From positions 806,001-870,000 of the forward strand of contig JAACMV010000015.1 of the NCBI GenBank assembly GCA_010909725.1: DNA of 64,000 nucleotides. Direction: 5' to 3'. The stretch comes from Picochlorum sp. 'celeri'. Taxonomy: Eukaryota; Chlorophyta; Trebouxiophyceae. Numbering within the stretch: the first letter of the stretch is position 1; each line of letters begins with the position of its first letter. The position numbers and the translations under genes were made by a program. Below the pieces are notes generated by a model that saw only the letters and a program-made list of their open reading frames with translations, searched no databases and was not told where the DNA came from. Shown piece by piece: positions 21,785 to 31,400 of this stretch.

Positions 21785-23092
21785 TTATTCTTGTGGAGAG
21801 TAGGTAGATTCGAATTCCTTCCATGATGCATTGGCCTGGTCGAGCAGATTGGTGAGGGCGCTGCCTTGCCTGGTGTCGACGAAATCAAATGGGACGCCAT
21901 AGAGGGCGGATTCTGGTTGTACTGGAACATCCTGGTCAATGTATCGAAATTCGACACGTTCATTTTGGGTGTTGGATAATGCATCTATGTCCTCCCAGGA
22001 AAAGAGCAATGGATTTGTCACAGCAGAGACCATGGCATGTTCTTCTTGTTCTTCCTCCTCCTGATGGTGGAATGGGTTGAAATCAATGATGCGTACCGAC
22101 GCATGTTCTGCCTCTGGGACATAGCAGTCAAAGGAAAAGTTGACCAAGCTGAATCGAGTGTGAATGACGGTGTCATACATGTGTTGGATTCGCTGTTTGA
22201 TGGCATCCACATGGTCAATAATGTGCTGGTACTTGCAGGAAACATCTCTCTGGCTGATTGCTGCAGAATACAACAGAAAAAGAAGAGTCAGGATTTCATT
22301 CGTATACGCGTCTTTTTTTTCGTAAGAAGAAACGGAAGCATAGTATACATACCAATCAGTCTGTTGTTCTTGACAAAGCAACGGAATTCCCTGCCAGGTT
22401 TCAAATCATACCATCGTCGCAGTGCCAAGACGTGAGCTCTTTCCGGTATTTTTACTATCTCTTCATCATCTTGTTCATCATCATCATGACCATGATTGTG
22501 TGTCGTAGACGATACCAGAGGACTGCGTGGAGATGACTGGTGACAAATCTGTTGCAACACCTCTACATCATGAGCAATCCTATCAGAACTCTTGAGAAGC
22601 AGAAACACATCATCCGCCGTAGAGCACTGTATCGTATTATTAGGCATCATCCATGAGGCATCCTTGGGACAGCTCCACTGAAGTTTTGGAATCACACAAC
22701 CACCCAAATCATTAATGGCATCCTTCACCCTGGCATACACCTCTGCCAGCTCTTCGGCAGGAGCCCCGCCTGTCTCTGCAGAAGAAGAGGAGGATTCCGT
22801 GCTCCATGAATCACTTGTATCGTATGGATCCTTCTCACGGGTAGGAAACTGCGTGTATAGGTATGATAATTCAGCCATGCGTGAGAAGAGAGATGACAAG
22901 GCTAAAACGTACAGCATCCTCTATGTTTCGTAAAACAATCCCATCAGCAATTAGCCATGTAACTATGGTATCAGATAATTCTATAATATGTGTCTTAAAT
23001 GTGTGCTTTTGAAAGGCAGAGTACCAATTTTGAATGCTGCATTGAACCAGGTCGTCATAAGAACCTTCTCGATAGGCTATTGTCTGATTCAT
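21785..23092 (-). CDS. CDC123: CDC123, eIF2 assembly factor
   Basis: Three exons, 22913-23092, 22353-22848 and 21785-22260, give 383 residues, near the usual size. Diagnostic segments are IQNWYSAFQKHTFKTHIIEL at the N-terminus, CVIPKLQWSCPKDASWM, the substrate and ATP-grasp block RRWYDLKPGREFRCFVKNNRL, and ASVRIIDFNPFHHQ, where the acidic residues bind Mg-ATP. CDC123 is an ATP-grasp chaperone that joins eIF2 gamma to eIF2 alpha, so it supports translation initiation. Introns are 64 bp (GTACGT) and 92 bp (GTATGT). A long acidic loop (HGHDDDEQDDEE) precedes the third block. The start codon is only 14 bp from the stop of the upstream gene on the same strand. Confidence 0.95.
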
Positions 23093-23106
23093 TATTACAT
23101 TTAATT

Positions 23107-24679
23107 TTATAATACTTCATCGGCGAAGGCTCTTCTCTTGGAGATTCTACCCGACCTGGTTGTTGTGACATCAGATGACGTCTCAGCTTGCTTTTGCTTT
23201 TGCTGCTGCTGTACAGGAGATGTTGATGGGATGGGTTTTGCCTTCTTCTTGGTCTGGGTGGTCTTTTTCACTCCTGTCACCTTTGATTTGGTAGTATCAG
23301 CGCTACTACTAGTCTTTTTCTTCTGTGTCGCCTTTTTGGTTGTTGCCGTGGCTTTTTTTGCAGTGCTGCTAGTACTGGTCGTTGTCTTCTTCTTCGCCTT
23401 TGTTGGTGTGGCTTTGGCCTTTGTCGGAGCAGTCTTGGAAGTCGTCGTACTCGTTGTTGTCTTCTTCTTTGCCTTTGTCGGAGTACTACGTGTCGCCTTC
23501 TTTGCTGTTTTGGTAGCAGCAGCAGCAGCAGGAGTCTTCTTCTTCCCCTTTGTGCTTGCCGACACCTTCTGTTCCACAGTGTCTGTCGTCTTACGGCGTG
23601 TTGTGCTTGCTGTTTTTGTATCATTCTGTGCTGTGCTCTTCTTTTTCTTGGCTGGAGATGCCTTTGTACTGGCATCTTTTTCTACCCTCTTTGCCGTATT
23701 CCCTGCCAACGTCTTTTCAAGTATAGCAAGGGATGCTTCCTTTTCTTCCAACGCACGCTCCCTCTCTTCCAGCGCATTATGTAATGCTTCATATTCCTCC
23801 TGATGCTGTTGTTGCTGCTGTATCAGTTCTGTCTCTCGTCGTACCAACTGTGCCTCCTTGCGCGTAACAATCACCATGGAGGATTCAGCCTTGGCCAAAG
23901 ATCGAGACGCATCATGCTCTTTCTGCAAGGCTTGTGCCATGCACGATCTCTTCTCGTTCCGAGCATCTTCCAATTCCTTCTCCAACGCCACCACTTTCTG
24001 CTCCAACTGCTGAACCTTTTCCCTCGACTCTTCAGAAGCCTTCCGATGCGTTTTCAACTCTTTCTCATAATTAGATATTCTTTGCGTCATTGCATCTTTT
24101 TCATTGGCCGCCGATGCCACTCTACTCTCGGCATCCCTCAAAGCATCTTGCAACGTTTGAATCCTTGCCTTGAATTCTGCCACATTGCCATCATACGCAT
24201 CCTTCTCCTGTAGATATCGCTCATGCGCTGATTGTACTTCTTTCTCTACTTTTTCATAGAACGCTGATGCCTCTGTCCATGCCTTGTGAATATCAGCATA
24301 CATGTTTTCACTCTCCTCCAACTGCAACACACACACATGGATATATATATGCACTGTTATTTTTTTCTGTCAACGTGGACTCTCTTCTTCTTCTTCTTCT
24401 TCTTTTACGTTCAGCTTTTTGTGTATATATATGATGTCTATCTCTCTTGATATACACACATACCTTGCGTTCCAATTCATGCACACGTCGTTGAAGTTGC
24501 TGAGCCTCCTGTAAGGACACACTGTGCAGGTCTAGTCCACCACCTTGCCGTCTGCAATCATCACATCCTCAGTTCCCATGTATCAGGCATATTATGATCA
24601 GGGTATATAGTAAAATTACGTACGATAATCGAGCCCAGGCACTGGTCTCTGCCGGGGTTCCCGTGTTTGTCGCCATCAT
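23107..24679 (-). CDS. Coiled-coil protein with histone H1-like Lys/Thr-rich tail
   Basis: Exons 24624-24679, 24464-24551 and 23107-24321 encode 452 residues; the two small first exons are inferred from frame-preserving GTACGT and GTATGT donors. Residues ~20-250 are a continuous coiled coil (HRKASEESREKVQQLEQKVV). From ~255 on the protein is almost only Lys, Thr, Ala, Ser and Pro, with a repeated unit of the form TPTKAKKKTTTST seen twice, resembling linker-histone tails. It ends TTTRSGRISKRRAFADEVL. I infer a chromatin- or nucleic-acid-binding, oligomeric protein, with no family match. Simple trinucleotide repeats occur in intron 2. TGTAA (minus) at 23095-23099 overlaps the 14-bp gap before CDC123. 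Confidence 0.82.
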
Positions 24680-24860
24680 TGAAATGTTTCCACAACGACG
24701 ACTAGCCGAGATTTCCTCCCTCTGATACACGTATGGATATACCAACAAATACTATAATTCTATATTTATTATTAAATTCTGTTGACGATGGCATGCAGAG
24801 TTTCATTCTTGTATGCAAATCAAATTTCTTACACACACACAAAAAAAAAAGTCACCTGTA

Positions 24861-26032
24861 CTAAATCAAGGATAATTCCTCAGTGTTATCCCTCTCGCCA
24901 GACTTGAGCTTGCAATAGAATGAGTGTGTCTCACGGATAACATTCAGGGCAAATTCTTTATTCAGGCATGCAGAGTCATACCCAAAGGCATTGGCTGGCT
25001 TTCCATCTGGAATCTTGTAGTCTCTAAACCACTCCATAATCTTTTGGAGTTCTCCAGGGAACTCTCTCTCTACATCGTCAACATCATTGACAGCGTCTGC
25101 TTTTGGATCATCGGATCGAATGACGATCACTTTCCAGTCCACCTCTCCATCGTCAAGCATGGCATAGACACCGAGTGGTTTGACAGTGTAGATACCTCCC
25201 ATCTCGCATGGTGCAGAACCAATCTCGACAACATCCACTGGATCATTATCACCCTGCATTACCATGTCATATAGTGTATATGGTCATCTATATGCAGATG
25301 CAATGGGTACCGTGTAGAAAGAATACACTTCAAAGTCCTCAAAATTGCAGAATGCCGTACAGTCGTCATCGCAGCACATGTGCTGCTATAAGACAAAAGT
25401 GTGTGTGAATGGCGTTTCTTTCATTGGACTTGAATTTGTCACAACAACAACAAACAACAACAACGCACCCCTGCCTTGAGCTCTGCATCCACATGCCCTG
25501 GATCTTCCCAGGTCTGAGGCAACATGCCATAATTCCAGTTGATGTTGTATGGGTAGTGACGAAGCTTGCCTTTTTTCGTGTCCTGCTTGATCGGTGTTCG
25601 AGTCTCATCTGTTGCCAATTCCATCTTTGCAGATGTTTCTTTTGGAATTTCGCACAAAAAGTTCAAAAGTCCTTGTCCAGCATACAAGGGAATGTCATGC
25701 CAGGCAGACAGGACAGTGTCCTTGTCGGCAGTGTAGTTGAAAATACGGAATTCAAAAGTATCTGGACTTCCCTGCATCCCAATATACTCGTAGCAATCAA
25801 TCCAAAAAGAGCGCACAGTCCTTGCCTAGACAAGAAGATGGAACGAATGGCAGCGTACCTTGGTCTCGCTGACGTAGGCAGTCTTTGCAGATGCCATAAC
25901 CTTCCATCTCATGGATGAGAAGGAAGTCATTGGCTGCATCATCGCGAATTTGGACGCTCCAGCAGCGCCTTGTGATGGCGCAAAGACGGAGCGTCCAAGC
26001 ATTGGTCTCAAACGAGCGACTACAGAGGCCAT
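24861..26032 (-). CDS. Soluble inorganic pyrophosphatase (family I), organellar type
   Basis: Exons 25859-26032, 25469-25771, a possible cassette 25311-25385, and 24861-25253. Without the cassette the protein has 289 residues, with it 314. The body closely follows plastid family I pyrophosphatase (plant PPA6): AWHDIPLYAGQGLLNFLCEI, IKQDTKKGKLRHYPYNINWN, YGMLPQTWEDPGHVD, the metal-binding GDNDPVDVVEIG, DWKVIVIRSDDPKADAVNDV and DYKIPDGKPANAFGYD. Splitting pyrophosphate pulls biosynthetic reactions such as activation of sugars and fatty acids. The first exon (MASVVARLRPMLGRSVFAP) looks like an organelle-targeting presequence. It leads the minus-strand run with 181 bp before the next gene. TGTAA (minus) at 24829-24833. 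Confidence 0.94.
25311..25385 (-). other. Candidate 25-codon cassette exon of the pyrophosphatase
   Basis: Between the two core exons lie 75 bp flanked by an acceptor (CTTATAG) and a donor (GTACCC), open in the right frame and with phase 0 on both sides. It would add 25 residues, including CCDDDCTAFCNFEDFEV, directly before the catalytic GDNDPVD loop. The flanking introns would be 83 and 57 bp, typical for this genome; skipping it gives one 215-bp intron. Homologues lack an insert here, so it may be optional. Confidence 0.5.
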
Positions 26033-26429
26033 GGCTACAAATACTATTCGATCAAGGAATAAATGAAATTGTACATGACAATGCACCATGTGAAAGGAGT
26101 ATATCGCAAAGAAGATTCGGATGATGGCATCCAATTCCTTGCATTCCCATCAACCATGTCATTCGACGGGAACATAGATCCTCATCCTGTTCCCGCCAGT
26201 TTTTTGGACAATCAGGCCTGATGATGATGATGGTGTAGGCTTGGTCTTGTGATCTCCTCGGACGTACGAATTCTTAGACGAGACGACACACACGTTGTCA
26301 TCGCATCAAGACATGTTCTTTTCCTATGCGTAGAGACTGCACTGTCTATATATCTATGTGGCGTGATTTACACTGTACTTTTTTTGTCTAGAGTGAGCGA
26401 GCGCAGAGAGCCTTCAGTGTGGAATAGCC
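26033..26429. promoter_or_regulatory. Divergent intergenic region
   Basis: About 400 bp between the divergent pyrophosphatase and sulfotransferase start codons. Contains no open frame with coding character, no repeat apart from a short GAT run near 26220, and no RNA gene that I can recognise. Confidence 0.35.
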
Positions 26430-27593
26430 ATGGCGTCATCCGACGCAGGTATTCTGCTTTCTTTGCCATTTGCGTGCATATGGCTATTGATAGCGAGGAT
26501 TGTATCATTCATAGCTCCCTTCTTCATAATTCCTAGCCTGATGACAGCGTCCACATTTTACAAATGCATTCCGTTTGCCAAGTCCATCTTCTCCACTGAG
26601 AAACAGCCACGAGGATTCTTCATGAGGATTGGCTTTGAAGCGACATACTGCATGAATGTCATTCGACGATATCTGACCATGCCAATGCGAAAGCGTCTTC
26701 CAGATGTCTACATCTTAGGGTTTCCCAAGTGCGGCACAACAGCGCTTGCCACCTATCTGCTGCGACACCAGGGTGTTGTTGGTCTGGATGGCCTGCCGTG
26801 GGATGCAACATTGAGCAAAGAATCGCACTTCTTCATGGGAATCTTGGGTCGAGATACGACTGGATCAAAGAGATGGTATGCATCATTTTTCCCGACATAT
26901 ATCGAGCTGTGGTGGAAGGAAAAGGTGCTGAAGCGGGCAGAACGGATGCTCTGCCTGGATGCCTGTCCTTTGAATGCCTGTCTACCATACACAGCGGAGC
27001 GCATCAAGCAGTGGACGCCGGATGCCAAACTCATATTTATGGTTCGAGATCCCGTGGATGCCATGTTCAGCGGAGAAATCATGCTCCGTAATGCAGGGGT
27101 AGATCTCCCATGGACCCTGGCGGAGGAAACAGAGACTGCCAAGCACCCATCCTTGTCTGTCGATGCAGCAGCGTACTTTAAAAAGCTGGAGCATCTATCC
27201 ATGGATGAGCCTTAACCAGAAGATTTGCCACATCATGTGTATTACTCTGCTGAAGCCGCACTGTATTTCAGTACATTTGCAGACAGAGTGCAGCCATTCC
27301 TGGACAGATTCCCCCCAAAGAATATCAGGTTTATTTCATTGAGCGAGATGAGCAAGGACAGAGTGGAAGATACTGTCAAGAGTACATTAGAGTTTATTGG
27401 AGCTGATACAGAGTCGTATACATTTACGCCGTGGAAGATGTGGTCCGGGGAGAGGAAGGGTAGAACAGTGGACCCTGCATTCCGAGAGCAGTTGAATGCG
27501 TATTTTGCAGATTCAACAGCTCGCCTTGAGGCAATGATGCAGGAGGTGAATGCCAACAACAATACGCAACCCAGACCAGCAACTGCCATTTAA
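26430..27593 (+). CDS. Membrane-anchored sulfotransferase interrupted by one in-frame TAA
   Basis: One frame runs from ATG 26430 to a stop at 27591-27593 and would give 387 residues, but TAA at 27213-27215 interrupts it after codon 261. Both halves are in the same frame and read as one protein. A hydrophobic N-terminal anchor (ILLSLPFACIWLLIARIVSF) precedes the PAPS-binding loop GFPKCGTTALATYL (~residue 95) and the 3'-phosphate motif MVRDPVDAMFSGEI. The C-terminal half has FISLSEMSKDRVEDTVKSTLEFIG. The family transfers sulfate to carbohydrates in the Golgi. The stop may be a nonsense mutation, a sequencing error or a read-through site. A 132-bp intron (27088-27219, GTAATG donor) could remove it but would cut plausible coding sequence. 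TGTAA at 27625-27629. Confidence 0.75.
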
Positions 27594-27659
27594 TTCAATA
27601 TTTGTTTGTTAAAATAGAATGTGTTGTAACAACAACAAGAAGAAGAAGAAGTAAGAAGT

Positions 27660-28490
27660 ATGCATGGCATGTGGACTTGTCTCAGTGGTGAGAAACCATG
27701 CCTTGGGACTCGAGGATTCTTCGCTCATCAGCAGACGTATTTTGTAACCTATCATAGAAGATCATATCGAGATGGATTAATAATGGGAATACCCCACGCT
27801 GCCGCTGGAGAAGAAAAAGATCCATCGAATAAAGCATCTTTGGACAGCGATCTGTTCGAGTACATTGTACATCACATCAGAGAAGATGATGTACTGAAAG
27901 AACTGCGTGAGACGACATTGCGACAGTTTCCAAAAGCAGCAAAGATGGCTGTTGGTCCAGAGCAGGGGTCCTTCTTGAGGTGGCTCGTCAAGGTATTGCG
28001 GGTTCAGAATGCCATCGAGATTGGGGTCTTTACTGGGTATTCCTCCATCTGTATAGGTACAGCCCTGAAGGAATCGAATGGAAGGCTCATGGCATTGGAC
28101 AGAGATGCAGAGGCTATGGATGTAGCCCAAGCCTTTTGGGAACGGTTGGATTTGGTGCCTGGGGTGATTGATGCCCGCTGTGCTCCAGCCATGGAGTCTT
28201 TGGTGGATATTAGAAAGGAATACGGCGATGAATCCTTCGATTTCGCCTTTGTGGATGCTGACAAGAGAGGGTACAGAGACTATTATGAAGAATTGCTTCA
28301 TCTGATCAGGCCGGGTGGGGTGATTGCGATTGATAATGTGCTATGGTATGGCAAAGTTGCAGATCCGTCAGTCAATGATAAGACGACGGAGGCATTGCGG
28401 GACTTGAATGCATTTCTCCGAGACGATGCCAGGGTTGATATGACCCTTGTCCCAGTTGGAGATGGTTTGACTCTGTGTACAAAGTTGTAG
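27660..28490 (+). CDS. Cation-dependent O-methyltransferase (caffeoyl-CoA OMT family)
   Basis: Single exon of 276 residues. From about residue 60 it matches the class I, metal-dependent O-methyltransferases: FLRWLVKVLRVQNAIEIGVF and TGYSSICIGTAL form the SAM-binding motif, FDFAFVDADKRGYRDYYEEL holds the metal-binding Asp, and GGVIAIDNVLWYGKVADP the second metal ligand. Substrates in the family range from catechols and caffeoyl-CoA to small phenolics; the true one is unknown here. The first ~40 residues are an extension that could target an organelle; a second ATG at 27783 (MGIPHAAAG) would give the usual length. It starts 66 bp after the sulfotransferase frame ends. TGTAA at 28547-28551. Confidence 0.93.
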   Translation: MHGMWTCLSGEKPCLGTRGFFAHQQTYFVTYHRRSYRDGLIMGIPHAAAGEEKDPSNKASLDSDLFEYIVHHIREDDVLKELRETTLRQFPKAAKMAVGPEQGSFLRWLVKVLRVQNAIEIGVFTGYSSICIGTALKESNGRLMALDRDAEAMDVAQAFWERLDLVPGVIDARCAPAMESLVDIRKEYGDESFDFAFVDADKRGYRDYYEELLHLIRPGGVIAIDNVLWYGKVADPSVNDKTTEALRDLNAFLRDDARVDMTLVPVGDGLTLCTKL

Positions 28491-28672
28491 AAATTTTCCA
28501 TGACCACGAATGATGATGAGTAATACGTATGATAGATATGCTCGATTGTAAAGACCACTACACACGTGTGTTAATACATAAACTAGGTCGTTTCTGTGAA
28601 AAAGCCATCAGAGAAATGACACACATCATCTTGCTTGGAAAGGGAATCTTGAACAGGCACCATCAGGCATCA

Positions 28673-29024
28673 TCATCCGGTCAACAGGAGGTGTTGATGG
28701 TGATTGATGTTTTGATGGAATATTTCTTGCTCCTTGGATTCCTTGTTCCTCGACACTCTTGACCCAGCCTGGATGGAATATTATAGGAATAGTGATAAAG
28801 TATATCACGTTCTATTCTACTCTGTAGCCCTTGTGGGTATTCAAATAGCGGATAGGTCGAGACCAGTTAGGGTAAATTCGCGCTGGTGGTAGCATGAAGG
28901 TGGGTTTTTGTTGATGAAGGTGGCATTGCATTCCCATTGTACACAGATGGAAGTATCTATTGGTATATGGATTGAAAAAAAAGCGGTGACGATGATACGG
29001 ATCACAGGTCGGGGATTGGTCCAT
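28673..29024 (-). CDS. Possible small two-exon gene, unknown
   Basis: A minus-strand frame from an ATG at 29024 in strong context (GGCATGG) encodes ~69 residues (PYTNRYFHLCTMG, then RIYPNWSRPIRYLNTHKGY). A GTAGAA donor and a CCATCCAG acceptor about 53 bp apart would extend it with about 31 more residues to a stop at 28673. No family is recognised, and it lies between two plus-strand genes. I include it only because the gap of about 600 bp has no other candidate. Confidence 0.22.
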
Positions 29025-29107
29025 GCCACAAGGTTCAACTAGGGCTGTTGTCGCTGGTCCTTGTGTACTCACGATCGGTCATTTTTGGTATAGGTACCAA
29101 CAATAAC

Positions 29108-29725
29108 ATGGGATCCAAAGTCCCTGAGAAGGGGCATTTGGAACAATACATGGAAAAATTGGGGTACGTGAACTGTGCAACAAGAGTCGTTCGTAGTCTT
29201 CTTGCTCCTGACGAGGCATGATGACCTGCAGGGTATATTGCACTGGCATTCCTTTTCATTTATGCCATTGAGGCTGGATTCTTTGCTGGATTGCTGTTCG
29301 CATCAAAGAGAATTAGAGAGCAGACATACAGAGCACTTCCATCGCAGTACTTTGGAGACTTTATTCGCACAGCTAATGTATATGAGCAGCCATCTGGTCT
29401 CGCAACTGATTTCAATCCACCGGAGAACTGCGTGGAAGGGACGGGGCCTGTGCCGGATTTCCCGGATGTGACACAGCCAAATGGTATTCAGACATGCTTT
29501 CCATCCAAGGGACAGTTGGGATGGGTCATCTTCCCATGGGTATGGGACTCTGCTGGATTGGATACATTCCCTGGGTGCCCAAGGGTGCCAAACGCTACGG
29601 TCATTACATACCAGTCAAATCCTGCATTCACAGGCGATGGTATTGCACAAGGGGATTGGGAGGATCAGATTTGCCAGAATTTCCTGTTCACATCAGCTTT
29701 TGTAGGAAATGCCACGCAGGCTTGA
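29108..29725 (+). CDS. Single-pass membrane glycoprotein, unknown
   Basis: Exons 29108-29174 and 29232-29725 are proposed, giving 186 residues. The second exon is certain as an open frame. The first relies on a GTGCAA donor chosen because it alone keeps the frame across a CTGCAG acceptor. A hydrophobic segment (YIALAFLFIYAIEAGFFAGL) lies near residues 24-43, followed by a Pro/Gly-rich, Cys-containing ectodomain with N-glycosylation sequons (PNATV, GNATQ) and ending DWEDQICQNFLFTSAFVGN. No family was recognised. It neighbours another secreted glycoprotein gene, which suggests surface or wall proteins. Three TGTAA pentamers follow the stop codon. Confidence 0.6.
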
Positions 29726-29748
29726 TTGACGACACGCAATAAATATAT

Positions 29749-29769
29749 TGTAATATTGTAATATTGTAA
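29749..29769 (+). terminator. Triple TGTAA poly(A) signal, 8-bp period
   Basis: TGTAA occurs at 29749, 29757 and 29765 within an AT-rich run 24-44 bp after the stop codon of the membrane glycoprotein gene. UGUAA is the usual poly(A) signal in chlorophyte algae. Confidence 0.65.
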
Positions 29770-30052
29770 GTGCTTGTACTTTCAACGAGATGGTTCACAT
29801 TAACTGCTGTTCAATATTCATCATGACAAATCTGAACCACATACATGCAACACCTTTATGCTGGTCGCATTCGAATACTATGGTTCAAACTGCATCTCTC
29901 CTGAATCTCCCCTACGCCTGATCCTCAGTCATGGTGACGGATGGCACAAGATATATATATATGAGCATCGATGCTGATATCAGGCGTCCCATGATACTGC
30001 TTTTGTGGTGAAGGTGGGTCAGACACTCATAAGACGAGTATTGCGAGCATCT

Positions 30053-30073
30053 ATTGTTGGTTCTACCAACAAT
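30053..30073. repeat. Perfect inverted repeat, 9-bp stem
   Basis: ATTGTTGGT, a TCT loop, then ACCAACAAT. It is separated by only 14 bp, including a T run, from a second hairpin. Confidence 0.7.
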
Positions 30074-30087
30074 GTATTTTTTAAACT

Positions 30088-30107
30088 ACATTGACGCGTG
30101 TCAATGT
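30088..30107. repeat. Perfect inverted repeat, 8-bp stem
   Basis: ACATTGAC, GCGT loop, GTCAATGT. With the preceding hairpin it forms a tandem stem-loop array about 190 bp upstream of the GPI-type glycoprotein coding frame. Confidence 0.7.
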
Positions 30108-30296
30108 GACTAGATTCTTTTTTCTACACCTTGTTCTCGAGAGTGCTTACTTGTACGGAACCACCGTAGAATAAACCGTAGCGTAACCCGTCGTGTAAAG
30201 ATGGTGATCACAAGATTGTGCATTGTATTGTGGATATTGCATTACGATGTTCATTATCAATTATAATACCAGTGAAAAAAATTACATAGATGCGGC

Positions 30297-31313
30297 ATGA
30301 GTGCAACTCTGCAAGGATATCCCTTCTCCGGTGAAGTCCTGGGACAAGTGCCCTTGGAACCATGCACAAATTACACAGAGATGTTTCAGAATTTCAACTA
30401 TACCAATCCTGACAATCCATCTACAGGTGGTGGGGTAGTGGAACTGACGAATGCATTCAATACGTCACAGATTGGATCATTTCCTACACCAGGATACTTG
30501 TATGATGATCTTCCACCGGCACAAGAGATTTTTCCTTGGACTGCTCAGGATGGTAATGTGTACGAGGCAGAGGTATGACTGTATTTAAAAGACCATTGAG
30601 GACGCGGTGACATCCGTATGCATGTTTGCCTGTAGGCATATGAGACAAAGTGTTGGAACAGATCCCTGAGCTCACCAAAGACCTGTACAGAAAATTGTTT
30701 GGAATACTTTGATTTGTATGGGGCTACCTGGTTCTATCTAGGAGATTTATACTGTTCTCAGTCATATCCTGTCGCCAGCGCGGAAGGGGAGGTGCCGCTG
30801 GTTCCACCCCCAGGCAATGTCACCCTCATCCTGACAAACCAATGTTCCCAATACACCTACGGTCCCTCGCCGGGACAGGATAATGTGACCATGTACACAC
30901 TAACGGATACCTATAATAATGTGTATGCATTGCAGACAGCCACCACCAATGCGACGACTGAAGAGGAATGGCAAGAGCTTGTTGATACTGCAGGATATCC
31001 AGAGGGATGGGTGGTTGGCACTGAGACCCTAACAGAATCACAGATGCATTATTCGTACGTTATCGGAAATGATTGTTGGCTCATGATTGTGAAAGATTCA
31101 AATGGCAATGCATGGCAACAGTACAAGTATGGGCAGCCTCTGGAAAGTTCTGAACTCTTGGCATCCATTACCTGTTATCCTCTCGCAAAGAATGTGACAT
31201 CAGAGGATACCTTGCCATCTGTATCAGCAGCCATGGTGAGAGCTGGATCTTCTTCTACACTGCTGCACTTGATTACACTACTCGTCGTGCTATTCGCAGC
31301 CTTGAGGCCATGA
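30297..31313 (+). CDS. Secreted, probably GPI-anchored glycoprotein
   Basis: Exons 30297-30572 and 30636-31313 (63-bp intron, GTATGA donor, phase 0) give 317 residues counted from the ATG at 30297. At least seven N-glycosylation sequons are spread through the chain (NYT, NTS, NVT, NAT types) together with paired cysteines (ETKCWNRSLS, DLYCSQSY, ITCYPL). The C-terminus VRAGSSSTLLHLITLLVVLF then a short AALRP end is a typical GPI-attachment signal. A signal peptide is missing from this start, so a 5' exon near 30201 is likely. I infer a cell-surface or wall protein; no family is recognised. It follows another glycoprotein gene on the same strand. Confidence 0.72.
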
Positions 31314-31400
31314 TGTGTTCGCTTGAGCAATACAAAGAAGACATGGCCCAATCTCATCCGTCTTGAAACTCTTCTTCATCGAATCATACTTTGATACATG

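Larger units (their letters stand above)
29770..30296. other. Intergenic region with two perfect hairpins
   Basis: About 530 bp without an extended coding frame. It contains perfect inverted repeats at 30053-30073 and 30088-30107. An ATG at 30201 opens a short frame that may be a first exon of the next gene (MVITRLCIV, followed by GT donors), which would supply a signal peptide, but the exact splice cannot be fixed. Confidence 0.4.

Noticed and set aside
26430..27593. Use of TAA as a sense codon (alternative genetic code)
   Set aside because: TAA ends several normal genes here (eL33, FKBP, cytochrome c), so reassignment is not supported.
29175..29471. Alternative frame of 98 codons over the start of the membrane glycoprotein exon
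   Set aside because: It is His/Ser-rich without a domain, whereas the overlapping frame has a membrane segment, sequons and continues to a sensible end.
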